A DNA stretch of 64,000 nucleotides, taken from assembly GCA_002104905.1 (NCBI GenBank), contig MCFE01000188.1, positions 1 to 64,000 of the forward strand. Direction: 5' to 3'. This document shows positions 50,417 to 61,915 of the stretch, piece by piece. A program made the translations under genes and the position numbers. Every line of letters starts with the position of its first letter. Positions within the stretch are counted from its first letter, which is position 1. Under the pieces are notes generated by a model, which saw only the letters and a list, made by a program, of their open reading frames with translations, was not told where the DNA came from and did no database searches. This stretch comes from Basidiobolus meristosporus CBS 931.73. Its lineage: Eukaryota > Basidiobolomycota > Basidiobolomycetes > Basidiobolales > Basidiobolaceae.

Positions 50417-51625
50417 GTGGATGAAGAGTCTTGAGGTATATTTTCCACCATTGTCAGAGGGTATTTTCTTGATTTTTCACCAGTTTCTCTCTCCACCATG
50501 GCTACAAGCTCCCTGTGATTATACATAGCTTCTTGCTTTCTCTCCATGAAGAAGGCCCTTGTGTATCTTGTACAGTCATTAACAACAGTAATCAAATACT
50601 TCAACTTGCCTAAGGATAAACTTTGCAATGGTGCACACAGATCTGAGCAAATTAGATCTAATTTTTCTTAGTTTAAGTTGACCCAGAGCTCTTGATTGGT
50701 TGTCTGGCTTGTTTCCCATATATTCAGGCTTCACAGTGCTCCAAATCATCTGGGGGATCAATTTTTACTCCGGAAATTAGCTGATCTTTGATCATCTTGC
50801 ACAAATTATCAAAATTGATGTGTCCAAATCTCCTGTACCAAAGCATTGATGTTTGTTCATTTAAATTACATATATTGGCTTCCAGATATGACGGAATATA
50901 AGTCAGCTTATACAGATTCTGATCTCTGATACCCAAAGCAATATGAGCACCATTTTGATCAGTCATCCTGCATTCAGAATTGTCAAAGCTGGAACTGAGT
51001 CCTTCTACTATGGCCTTGCTTACAGATAGTAGGTTCTTGGCTAATTTTGGTACATGGAGTACTTCTTTAAAGGTCAGTGTATGGCTTCCTTTACTGCTTT
51101 TAAGGTTGACTTGGAGAGTTCCTTCTCCCACTTCATCAAGTGTTTTATTGTCACCCATGAAAACCTTCTTAATTCAAATTTCTTGATACTGGGTAAAAAG
51201 TTCTTTTTGGTGTGTAATGTGCTGAGATGCTCCAGAATCAGTATACCACATCTGAGAATCCTTACTTGTGGTCAAATTTAGTGCAGATATCAATAGTGTA
51301 TCTTCAGCTGTTGCAGCATTTCCATATTTAAGCCTATTTTGTTGACTATCTCTTTTTATCTAGCACTGGTCTGATGTGAGTCCTTTCTGTTTGCAGTAGT
51401 TGCAGAACAGGTTGCTATTACCTTTGAAAGGTCTTGGTATCTCCTTTGCTGGTTATCATTGCTTATCAAAGCATTCTCCTGTTCCTTCTTATTGGCACTT
51501 TATTTTCTTAATTCTTTGTCCAGGAGCCTTTGATGTACATAATTTAGGGTCAAATCTTCAGTTCTGGACTCTAGGACTGATACAAGGCCCTGAAGCCTGT
51601 CTGTTGGGCTAATCAGCATGGTCAC
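50417..51625 (-). pseudogene. Copia 1 gag remnant, protease and integrase core
   Basis: Reading inward: gag end (homologous to copia 2 at 52,450-52,580), CCHC-type piece near 51,400, protease region (GDNKTLDEVGEGTLQVNL, KEVLHVPKLAKNLLSVSKA), pre-integrase LWYRRFGHINFDNLCKM, and integrase YLITVVNDCTRYTRAFFM with the first catalytic Asp. Several frame breaks. Confidence 0.8.
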
Positions 51626-51974
51626 TGTTGCAAAAATTTGTATTTCCACCTAAATATTCACCTTACTTAGTCACTTAGATCATTAACCTCAAATCCTAGA
51701 GAATACTGACCAAATTCCTTGTTGGGACTTGCTTAGAATATTTTCACCAAAATACCAGGTACCTAGAACATGAAAATTCTCAAAGTTGTCCAAACAGCCC
51801 CAAACTCTGCACACATGTTCTTGGGACCTTTCTTAGCCTATTTTATGTGTTTGTAATGCCAAGACCAGGTAAAAGTATAAATACTACTTTTACATTCAAT
51901 AAATCATTAAATGAAAACCACATAATCTACTTGTTCTCCCAATCACTTCCAATATCTCCAAGACTCTTACAACA
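51626..51974 (+). repeat. 5' LTR of copia 2
   Basis: 349 bp, TGTTGCAAAAATTTG ... GACTCTTACAACA. A TATA-like AAAGTATAAATACT lies near 51,871, a plausible promoter for the element transcript. Confidence 0.88.
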
Positions 51975-51986
51975 GGTTATGAGCCC
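51975..51986 (+). promoter_or_regulatory. Primer-binding site matching initiator tRNA-Met anticodon arm
   Basis: GGTTATGAGCCC directly abuts the LTR and is complementary to the anticodon stem-loop of initiator tRNA-Met (contains the complement of CAU). This half-tRNA priming is known for Drosophila copia and yeast Ty5. Confidence 0.75.
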
Positions 51987-53085
51987 CAAGCTGTCACTCT
52001 CTGCAATGTCTACTACTGCTATTACCCGAATTTTTCCCTCTGCTGAAAAATTGGATGGATCTAACTACCAAGTGTGGAAGGTGAAGATGAAGATGCTGCT
52101 ACACAAAAGAGGTCTTTGGGATATTGTCATGGGAGAAGAATGTCCTCCTAAAAACATGGGAGAGGAAGCCTTAAAGTACCAGAAGAAAGAGCAAAGTGCC
52201 TTAACTGCATTTGCCTTAATGTCAAGGACAAATTGCTAATTCAATGCCCAAGAGCAAAAACGGCAAAGAATGCCTGGGAAGCATTAGAAGACACCTACCA
52301 GTCATGTTCAGCTGCCAAGAAAATGTATCTGAGCCAAAAATTCTTTACTACAAAGATGCTGCCAGGAGAAGAAATGAAAAATCTAATTAACAGAATTACC
52401 CTGTTGGCAGATGAGATGGAATCTGTGGGCATACCAACTACTGATAAGGATGTGATAGTTACCATCCTGAATAGCCTGACAGACAAGTTTCAGGGCCTTG
52501 TATCAGCCCTAGAGTCCAGAACTGATGATTTGACCTTGAATTGCGTATGTGGAAGGTTCCTGGATGAAGAATTAAGAAAATCAAGCGCCAATAAGAAGGA
52601 AATGCTTTAATAAGCAATGATAGCCAACAAAGGAGATACCCAAAACCCTAAAAGGCAACAGCAACCTATTTTGCAACTACTGCAAAAGGAAAGGACACAC
52701 ATCAGACTGGTGTCTCAAAAAGAGAGATTATCAGCAAAAGAAGCCTGAATATGGAAATGCTGCAACAACTGAAGATAGACTATTCATATCTGCACTAAAT
52801 ATGACCACAAACAAGGATTCTCTGACGTGGTATATTGACTCTGGAGCTTCTCAACACTTTACACGCCAAAAAGAACTTTTTACCCAATATCAAGAAATTC
52901 CAATTAAGAAGGTTTTCATGGGTGACAATAGAACACTTGATGCAGTGGGAGAAGGAACTCTCCAAGTAAACCTTAGAAGCAGTGAAGGCAGCCATACACT
53001 GACCTTTAAAGAGGTACTCTGTGCTCCAGAAATAGCCAAGAACCTACTCTCTGTAAGCAAGGCCACAGCAGAAGGACACATATGC
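51982..53085 (+). pseudogene. Copia 2 gag and protease
   Basis: Gag: KLDGSNYQVWKVKMKMLLHK and GLWDIVMGEECPP (copia gag signature), then a one-base break at about 52,213 to KDKLLIQCPRAKTAKNAW. A CCHC knuckle CNYCKRKGHTSDWC lies near 52,673. Protease: TWYIDSGASQHFT with Asp-Ser-Gly. Stops at 52,608 and frame changes show it is not translated as one protein now. Confidence 0.85.
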
Positions 53086-55081
53086 CAAAAAACTGGCCGG
53101 AATTCAGTCAAAATTTGAGCCAAAAAGTGTAAAATGCATATTTTTGGGCTACTGCAACAAGAGTAAGGCATACACACTCTACAATACCAGAGCAAAGAAG
53201 CTGATCAAGTCCAGGGATGTGTTGTTTGATGAAAACTCAAAATTTTCACAAAAAATGACATCAGATGATGACGAAAATTTGATCTCAAGTCCACCAATTG
53301 TCAGGATTGAATCAGAGCAAAACAATGAAGATTTTTTCACTCCAGAGAACTCTAAAACCATGATCCAGCCAGAATCAGGGCCCAGGAATATCCCAGAAGT
53401 GATCATTCCAGTATCAAATGCCCGGAGATCCAATTGGACAAGAAATAGCCCAAATTACTATATCAATGAGGGTACAAATTTAGCCTATGCCTATTCAGTC
53501 CATATTGATGAACCCCAGACTGTAAAAGAGGCCCTAAATAGCCCTCAGACAAAGTTTTGGAGATCTGCAATGACTGAGGAATATCAGGCCCGGATGGAAA
53601 ATCAAACTTGGGACTTAGTCAAATTACCAATCAACCAAAAATCAATTGGATGCAGATGGGTCTTCAAGACAAAATACAAGGCTGATGGTACAATTGAAAG
53701 ATACAAAGCAAGACTTGTAGCCAAAGGATACTCTCAAACAAAAGGACTTGACTATACTGAGACCTTTGCACCAGTAGCCAAGTTTAATTTCATCAGATTA
53801 ATATTGGCTATTGCAGCCAAATATTAGTTTTTTATTCATTAAATGGATGTAAAAACTGCATTTTTGAATGGAGAACTTGATGAGGACATGTATATGGACC
53901 AGCCTGATGGGTTTGTTGACCAAGATAACCCCCATTTGGTCTGCAAGATTAAAAAGTCACTATATGGTCTCAAACAATCACCAAGAGCCTGGAATTGCAA
54001 GATAGATTCTTATTTGGAATCCTTGAGTTTCAAAAGAAGTAATGCTGACTATAGTATATACTATAAGCCAGATAGAGCAAATCCAGTTCTATTAGCTCTA
54101 TATGTGGATGATCTTATTATAGCCGCCAATAACCTAGATATATTGGAAGAGACTAAATCCAGCCAATCTAAGGAGTTCAAGATGTCTGATTAAGGAGAAC
54201 TTAGTTACTACTTAGGGATTAAGTTCTCCATAGACAGAAGTACCCAGACTATTACCCTAAGCCAATCCAAGTATATTTAAGATATACTAAAGAAGTACAA
54301 AATGAAAGACTGCAAACCAGCAGCTACCCCAATGGAGACAAACCTTAACTTGGTCAAAACTCAACCAAATCAAGAGTGCTTGGTGCCATCTGAAAGCCCT
54401 GACTTTCCTTATCAATCTATGGTTGGCAGTCTGATGTATATTGTGCTTAAAACATGTCCAGATATCCCATGTTCAGTGGAAGTTGTTGGCCTGTATAATC
54501 AGAGCCATGGATCTGATCATATTGCAGCAGTTAAGCAGATTTTTAGACATTTGCAAGGAACTGCTGATATCTGCTTAAGATACACTTATAAGGGCTCAGA
54601 ACAAGATCTTGTGGGATACTCTGATGCAGATTGGGGACAAAATTTAGAAGACAGTAGATCCACCACAGGATACACCTTTCTTTACTGTAAAGGAACAATT
54701 TCATGGAATTCAAGAAAGCAACCAACTGTAGCACTTTCCACCACAGAGGCAGAGTATATGGCAGCCTGTGAAGCTACAAAAGAAGCAATGTGGTTAAGAA
54801 AGCTTTTTACAGATTTAGGCCTAGGCCAAAAAACGCCTATTACTATATTTCAAGATAATCAAGGATGTATGCAATTAGGTAGAAATCCAACTTTTCATGC
54901 TAGAACCAAGCACATAGATATTAGACATCATTTCATACGTGAAACTATAGAGAATAACTTAGTTACCTTAGTTTACTGTCCTACAGATGAAATGATTGCA
55001 GACATATTTACCAAACCATTAGCTAGAGACAAGTTTGAATATCTTAGGTCAAAATTAGGACTAGTCAATATGAACATTTAG
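53086..55081 (+). pseudogene. Copia 2 reverse transcriptase and RNase H
   Basis: The frame resumes in the integrase C-terminal region (KCIFLGYCNKSKAYTL), then [47 protein letters not shown], and RNase H: GYSDADWGQNLEDSRS, SRKQPTVALSTTEAEYM, ARTKHIDIRHHFIRE, ending NMNI. Stops: TAG after AIAAKY (53,827) and TAA five codons later, TAA at 54,191, TAA near 54,278. Confidence 0.88.
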
Positions 55082-55092
55082 CTGAGTGGGAG

Positions 55093-55288
55093 TGTTGTAA
55101 AAACTTGTATTTCCACCTTACTATTCACCTAACTTAGTCACTTAGATCATCACCTTCAAATCCTAGAAAATACTGACCAAATTCCTTGTTGGTATTTACT
55201 TAGAATATTTTTTACCAAAATACCAGGTACCTAGAACATGAAAATTCTCAAAGTTGTCCAAACAGCCCCAAACTTTGCACACATGTTC
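55093..55288 (+). repeat. Partial 3' LTR of copia 2
   Basis: Begins TGTTGTAAAAACTTG after the polypurine-like GCTGAGTGGGAG and matches the first ~196 bp of the 5' LTR. It stops where the gypsy LTR begins. The remaining ~150 bp are not found downstream. Confidence 0.85.
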
Positions 55289-56531
55289 TGTGGTAATGGA
55301 AAGTATTCCATTACTACAATATCTCTAAACCAATATTGCACTCATTTCTTTATTTTGCGTTTTGCTATTGTAACACACAAGAGAAAGATCAAGAATTTCC
55401 AACTTTGAAGAGCAAATGCTCCAGACCCTGACAAGCAATCCACCCAAGATTATTATGTCATACAGAACACGTAGTAGCCAACACATGTTTCAAATTACAG
55501 CTCATTTGAAGCAGTACTTAAGGAGTTATGACCAAAAGAGTCCAACTATTATATATACTATGCCTTATTGCTAGGATTACTATGGTGACTTTGATCGCGT
55601 GTAACTTTCGAACCAGCCAATCAAATCACGTGATATTTTCACAGGTGCTGCGCCTATGTCCGATCTGCGCCACTGCAAAATTTTAGCTTTGTATCACGTG
55701 TATTGCTTGCGCAATCGCCCAAAAACTTTTATCCTTCAAAATTTTCATATATATGACTTCCCCAGCTGAAAAATAAAGGGAGAGCCTCTCTTTCCAGAAT
55801 CTCCACACTACGGTTACAAGTTTAAAGGTTATAAGACTTCCCCTGCATCACTTGCACTGTTGAGTATTCTGACTTTGATCAGTACTACATCAGTAAAGAG
55901 ACTGCAAAGCTCACAAGAATCCAATCTAAGTTCTACAAGAAACTACCACTTTTCTGTCGGAAAAGTCCCCTCTAAGAAACCCCTTTACTCTAAAGACACC
56001 CCTTTAGACACCCCTTTAGTCTAAAGACCCCTTTAGAGACCCCTTTAAGAAACCCCTTTACTCTAAAGAAGCCCCTTTAGGCACCCCTTTAGTGTAAAGT
56101 CCACTTTAGAGACCACTACAAGAAGCCCCTTTACTCTAAAGACACCCCTTTAGACACCCCTTTAGGTCTAAAGACCCCTTTAGAGACTTCTACAACACAC
56201 CCCTTTAGGTTAAAGGGGAGCTCAGAATTTCCATATTAGGAAATATTTTCTCAGAAAGGAAAGTGACTTCCAAATAAGAAAAAGTTACTATAAAAGTAAA
56301 TAAGCCCATTAGTCAACAGAAGGTCAGAACACTGCTGTAGAAGTGATAAACACTGCCTACAGTATATTTTGAGCCCAAGATTGAGGAAATTAGTGAAAGT
56401 TATATCTTCTATCGGTATATCAAACTCCCAATAAACTATTTCAGTATTAGCATACTGGAAGTTGTTGTATATTGTTGATTAGCCTCTACATTGTAGAACA
56501 AGCCCCAAACTAATCATAATACAACACAACA
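55289..56531 (+). repeat. 5' LTR of gypsy A
   Basis: 1,243 bp from TGTGGTAATGG to ATACAACACAACA. A CCCCTTTAG/CTAAAG array lies at 55,975-56,217. Other copies: 47136-49035 (solo) and 60823-61908 (inverted, lacking the last ~80 bp). Confidence 0.88.
55975..56217. repeat. CCCCTTTAG/CTAAAG array in gypsy A 5' LTR
   Basis: About 20 alternating CCCCTTTAG-type and CTCTAAAG-type units. The copy number differs from the arrays in the other two LTRs. Confidence 0.8.
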
Positions 56532-56537
56532 AGAATT

Positions 56538-56553
56538 TGGTGGAGGACCTGGG
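56538..56553 (+). promoter_or_regulatory. Candidate primer-binding site of gypsy A
   Basis: TGGTGGAGGACCTGGG begins six bases after the LTR. It starts with TGG, as expected for pairing with a tRNA CCA end. The tRNA is not identified. Confidence 0.5.
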
Positions 56554-56598
56554 TAGTTTGAACCTTTCACTATACAAGCATCAAGAAACGTTACAAGA

Positions 56599-58135
56599 AT
56601 GACTGATACACCACTCCCAGAGTTAATAGCCACTTTTAAAGGTGCCAGGAGAGAATGTTACTGAGTTTCTAGAGGAGTTTAACAATATAGCTGCAGCATT
56701 TGAGCTATCACACAAGAACAAAATCCAATTGTTTCCCTTTCTCTGTGAAGTTGAAGTATCAAGATTCTTACGAAGTTTGGACCCATTTAAGATATCTGTT
56801 GGCACTAACTATAACTGGGACACTGCTCAACAAGCTATTTTAGCTGAATACCAAAAAGAAGCACAGTTTGTTACACTAAATGAGCTAGAAATGCCTTACA
56901 ACAAGACCCAACCCTTGCAGAAGTACATTCAAAAGTTTGAGTCAAAAGCAAGGCATGTTGAAGCAGCTATTGAAATTCCAAGATATTATCAAAGAAACTA
57001 TTTTCTGATGAATATGCCTCCTGAAATACGTAATGCCATTAGCCACCAAGTTCAGGCTACAAGCTCCTACGACAATGTTAAACAAATGGTGTTAAACTAT
57101 CAATCAGGGAGACAAGTCATGGATTCCATTAATATTCAAATGAAGATTTCCACTCCAGCTAAACAAATTCTTCATCGTACAAATAACACACAAAGTGATC
57201 AGGTTAATGAATTAATTGATGCATTAGGAAAGCTGACGCTTAAGTTGGACTCTCAAAGTGTACCATCATCAAGCCTCAACAAGGCAAGACCAGAAAATCC
57301 CAAAACAACCAGTAATTATCCACAGCAAACCAAATATTGTGTGTACTGTGAATCTGCTGAGCATAGCCGTTATGGTTGTCAAATATTGAATATTGATATT
57401 GACAGTCATAAGGTTATGATTGATTGTTATGGGAAGATCTGTGATATTGCTGGAAACCCCTTGCCTATCAACAGAGGTTATGGTGGAATGAGGTCCTATG
57501 TACTTGCTCAAGAAGAATCAAGTAAAAGCACCAAGACATCAAATTTCATACAAGTCCAAAAGACTGCAGAAATTCCAAGCAATGAACGTTACGTACTCAC
57601 AATATCAGATCCATCAGGGCAGGTCCAAGAATATCTAATGGAAAAAGAGGAAGTTGAAGAGTTTAATTGCCTTATTGATAAGAGAAAGTATGTTTCTACA
57701 GAGAACAATCCTAAAAAAGTGTGTACCGACAAAAGAAATCAGCCAATTGTTGAAATACCAGTACAGCCAGAAACATCAAAAATCCAAAAAGAATACTTGC
57801 AACCTCAATCTAAGTATGATACTACTGCAATTACACAGAAAGTTATTGACAAATTCTGGAAATCTCCATTTCCACAACTTACAAATCAAGAAATGTTCAC
57901 TGCCATCAACAATCTCAGTCAACTACTACCAGAAATGGTTAAGCCTATGAACAAAGATATCCTGAAGAATTATCAAGAACAGTCATCAACAACATTATCA
58001 AGTGAACAACTACGATTTGAAGTAAAAAAAGCCTTTTACTCTACAACAACAGGAAGCTATGCTGCTACAATCAACAATGTTGAAGTGGAATGTGTTTTGA
58101 TTCTGGATCAGAAATCAATGCTATCACCGCTATGA
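56599..58135 (+). pseudogene. Gypsy A gag
   Basis: ATG at 56,599 (MTDTPLPELIATF), then a one-base slip near 56,638 into the main frame (GENVTEFLEEFNNIAAAFEL). Retrotransposon gag core, then knuckle CVYCESAEHSRYGC (C-x2-C-x4-H-x4-C) near 57,340-57,380. The frame runs into the start of protease (NNVEVECV) and loses phase by one base near 58,098. Confidence 0.85.
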
Positions 58136-59850
58136 CTTTTGAAAAAATCAAATTGCCATCAACAGAAGTTGACTGGAATATGAGAACTGCTACAGGTGCA
58201 ACAGAGAAGATGCTTGGACTTTGTCACTCTGTACCAATTGAAATTGGAGGAATCAGGGTTACTTCTCCCTTTTTCATTGTTGCCAATGGACCCACTTTTG
58301 AGGTATTGTTGGGACAACCATATGAGAGAAAGTCTCTTCTACAAGCTGATAATAGACCTGATGGAAGCTTATGGCTGACAATCACATCTGACGATTGAAA
58401 AAGAAGGGCAACCTTTTGTGCAGTAGAAGAGAATAATCCAAGAAATGCAGACACCATTCCAGTACAAAACATACAGGTTCATAAGGATATTTTGTTTTAT
58501 GATCAACACTTCATTCCATTGACAACAAGTAAGACAAATACCAAGTATAAGCCAGTTGCATTGAAAGCAAAGCCAGTATCTACTGGAATCTCACCATCTG
58601 CCCACAACAATCCTCAAATGGAGCCTTTGCACAAATATGACAAAATCAGACTCACAGAAGAGAAGCTCAAGGAGTTGGCTATTGGGACTACTCTTTCCAC
58701 TGAGGAGAGAAGTCTCTTTTTGACTATGCTACAACGCTATGACAATGTCTTTGCATTTAATGATGCACAAAGAGGATGTTTATCCACAGAGCTATTTCCA
58801 CCGGTTAAGATCCATTCCGTTGAACATACACCATGGGCACTGAGATCATATCCTATTCCCTCAAGATTACTGAACAAAGTAATTGAAATGCTACAATCAA
58901 GATTTCAAAGTGGAGTCATTGAATATAGCTATGGACCTTATCGCAATCCCTGGTTTACACCGTTGAAGAAAAATGGAAGTCTACGGTTTATTCAAGACGT
59001 ACAGCATTTGAATAAGGTCACCATCAAAGATGCTATGCAACCACCCATACAACATGAGTATATTGAGTCATTTACTGGATATCCTCTGATTACAACATTG
59101 GATCTTTACTCAGGATATGACCAAATACTTCTGGATCCTACCTCAAGAGATTTCACCGCTATGGATACACCAATAGGACTCATAAGGATGACAAGAATTC
59201 CTCAAGGATGGACAAACTCTGTCCAAAATTATCAACGTGCAATGATTTGTGTTTTGGATGACTGTTTCCCTGAAATATGCCGACCATTTCTTGATGACAT
59301 TGCAGTTAAGAATAAGTCCAGAGAAAAAGATACATCGCATGTCTTACCTCAAGTAAGAAGATATGTTTATGATCACATAAGCACAGTTGAGAGGGTCATG
59401 AAGAAACTTCAAGCTTCTGGTCTGACTGTATCAGGAGCCAAATGCAAGTTTGGCTACAACAAAGCAATCATTCTAGGTGAACTTGTTACTGAAAAAGGGA
59501 GATTGCCTGATCCTGCAAGACTTTCATTGGCACTGAATTGGAAGCCACTAAGGAATATTCATCAAGTCAGACAATTATTAGGACTTACTGGTCTATTCAG
59601 AATCTGGATCAAGAACTATGCTCAAATTGCTAAGCCACTGACTCAGTTATTACAGAAAAACCAGAAATTTGAATGGCATGAAGAACAGGCAAATGCTATG
59701 TTGACATTGCTTGAGTCATTATCAAAGCCACCTGTCTTAGCAGCTATAGACTACAGTGTTATTGATTCACAACCAATCATTGTATCAGTTGATAGCTCTG
59801 GAATTGGGGTTGGTGGAATCATGATTCAAGTTTCAAAAGATCATCATTGA
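58090..59850 (+). pseudogene. Gypsy A protease and reverse transcriptase
   Basis: Protease: FDSGSEINAITAMTF (Asp-Ser-Gly), then FEVLLGQPY. In-frame TGA at 58,396, after which the same frame continues to RT: GVIEYSYGPYRNPWFTPLKK, TTLDLYSGYDQILLD (motif A), RIPQGWTNSVQNYQRAM, RPFLDDIAV (motif C), then RNase H start PIIVSVDSSGIGVGG. TGA at 59,848. Confidence 0.9.
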
Positions 59851-60822
59851 CAACCTTGCAAATATCTTAGCAGACTATTCAAAGGGAATGAGCTTAACTA
59901 TCCATCTATCAAGAAAGAAGCACTGGGAGTACTCTATGTACTCAAAAAGCTAAAGCCATACTTATTAGGAGTACACTTCACACTGGAGGTTGATGCCAAG
60001 CCATTATTAGGAATGTTGAATAAGTTGGAGCTTTTGCCTGATCCTATTCTAGCACGGTGGATATCATACATCCAGATCTTTGACTTTACGCTGCAACATA
60101 TACCAGGAGCCAATCACAAAGGACCCGATGCCTTATCTAGAAAGCAACCAAATTCACCGTACTCAACTGATGATGATGAGATTGATGAGTTTCTTGAAAA
60201 CACTAGTCTTGGATTCTCATTCAGACATATGATACAAAGCAATTATCAACAAATCAAGGAATTTCTTACATCACTCAAAGTTCCTGCTGATATTCCCACA
60301 AATCAACGCACAAATTTTAAAAGGAAGGCTCTGAAGTTTATACTGCATGACGGCACACTTTTCAGAAAAAGCAAACATGGAGTTCCTTGACGGTATATAC
60401 ATAACAAGCATGATCAAGAGAAGATCATTCAAGAATTGCATGAATCTGAATCAGGAGGTCATAAGGGAATTACATCAACATATGCAAAAATCTCTTTATG
60501 GTATTTTTGGCCAACGCTTTACACCAACACAAAAGAATATGTGAAATCATGTATTCCATGTCAAAGAAGAGACAACCAAAAGATGCATGAACCACTTCAC
60601 AGTATATACACATCTTATGCTTGGCAAATTGCACATGTAGATATTATACATTTACCAAGGGCAACAGCTGGGTATAAGTATGTGGTGGACTGTCGTGATA
60701 ACTTTACTGGTTGGATAGAGGCTAGAATGCTGAAACAAGCCAATGCAAAAGCAGTAGCAAGATTTCTCAAAGAAGATGTATATCTCAGACATGGTTCAGT
60801 TGGCACCCTTATTGCAGACAAT
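59851..60822 (+). pseudogene. Gypsy A RNase H C-terminus and integrase N-terminus
   Basis: The same frame continues past the stop: CKYLSRLFKG, LNYPSIKKEALGVLYVLKKL, HIPGANHKGPDALSRKQ. TGA at 60,388. Integrase zinc domain: ELHESESGGHKG and CIPCQRRD; core start IAHVDIIHLPRATAGYKYVV, then GTLIADN, where the element is cut next to its second catalytic Asp. Confidence 0.88.
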
Positions 60823-61908
60823 CCAGTATGCTAATACTGAAATAGTTTATTGGGAGTTTGATATACCAATAGAAGATATAACTTTCACTAATATCCTCAA
60901 TCTTAGGCTCAAAATATACAGTAGGCAGTGTTTATCACTTCTACAGCAGTGTTCTGACCTTCTGTTGACTAATGGGCTTATTTACTTTTATAGTAACTTT
61001 TCCTTATTTGGAAGTCACTTTCCTTTCTGAGAAAATATTTCCTAATATGGAAGTTCTGAACTCCCCTTTAACCTAAAGGGGTGTGTTGTTGAAGTCTCTA
61101 AAGGGGTCTTTAGACCTAAAGGGGTGTCTAAAGGGGTGTCTTTAGAGTAAAGGGGCTTCTTGTAGTGGTCTCTAAAGGGGTCTTTAGACTAGAGGGGTGT
61201 CTTTAGAGTAAAGGGGTTTCTTAGAGAGGACTTTTCCAACAGAAAAGTGGTAGTTTCTTGTAGAACTTAGATTGGATTCTTGTGAGCTTTGCAGTCTCTT
61301 TACTGATGTAGTACTAATCAAAGTCAGAATACTCAACAGTGCAAGTGATGCAGGGGAAGTCTTATAACCTTTAAACTTGTAATTGTAGTGTGGAGATTCT
61401 GGAAAGAGAGGCTCTCCCTTTACTTTTCAACTGGGGAAGTCATATATATGAAAATTTTGAAGGATCACAGTTTTTGGGTGATTGCGCAAGCAATACACGT
61501 GATACAAAGCTAAAATTTTGCAGTGGCGCAGATCGGACATGGGCGCAGCACCTGTGAGAATTTCACGTGATTTGATTGGCTGGTTTGAAAGTTACACGCA
61601 ATCAAAGTCACCATAGTAAGCCTAGCAATAAGGCATAGTATATATAATAATTGGACTCTTTTGGTCATAACTCCTTAAGTACTGCTTCAAATGAGCTGTA
61701 ATTTGAAACATGTGTTGGCTACTACGTGTTCTGTATGATATAATATTCTTGGGTGGATTGCTTGTCAGGGTCTGGAGCATTTGTTCTTCAAAGTTGGAAA
61801 TTCTTGATCTTTCACTTGTATGTTGCAATAGCAAAAAGCAAAATAAAGAAATGAGTGCAATATTGGTTTAGAGATATTGTAGTAATGGAATACTTTCTAT
61901 TACCACAA
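60823..61908 (-). repeat. Inverted gypsy LTR, 3'-truncated
   Basis: Reverse complement of the gypsy A LTR from its first base (TGTGGTAATAGAAAG at 61,908) to about 80 bp short of its end. It directly abuts the integrase of gypsy A. Contains the CCCCTTTAG array at 61,062-61,222. Confidence 0.85.
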
Positions 61909-61915
61909 GTCTCCT

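Larger units (their letters stand above)
45900..51625 (-). mobile_element. Copia 1: Ty1/copia element, 5'-truncated and split by a nested LTR
   Basis: Minus strand: gag remnant at 51,625, protease region 51,158-50,990, integrase, RT, RNase H, then 3' LTR. It is split at 47,136-49,035 by a gypsy-family solo LTR; removing that segment restores co-linearity with copia 2. The 5' part is cut exactly where the copia 2 LTR starts, i.e. copia 2 inserted into it. Multiple stops and frame breaks make it a dead copy, but unlike copia 2 it keeps the integrase region. Confidence 0.85.
51626..55288 (+). mobile_element. Copia 2: Ty1/copia element with integrase deletion
   Basis: 5' LTR, tRNA-Met-type primer site, gag, protease, a deletion that removes pre-integrase and integrase core near 53,085, RT, RNase H, polypurine stretch and the first 196 bp of the 3' LTR, where the gypsy element is inserted. 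Inserted into copia 1 in opposite orientation. Non-autonomous as it stands. Confidence 0.88.
55289..60822 (+). mobile_element. Gypsy A: Ty3/gypsy element, truncated in integrase
   Basis: 5' LTR, primer site, gag, protease, RT, RNase H and integrase in the Ty3/gypsy order. The element ends abruptly inside the integrase core. Originally one gag-pol frame, judging from the way the pieces join; now broken by two one-base shifts and three TGA stops. Confidence 0.88.
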
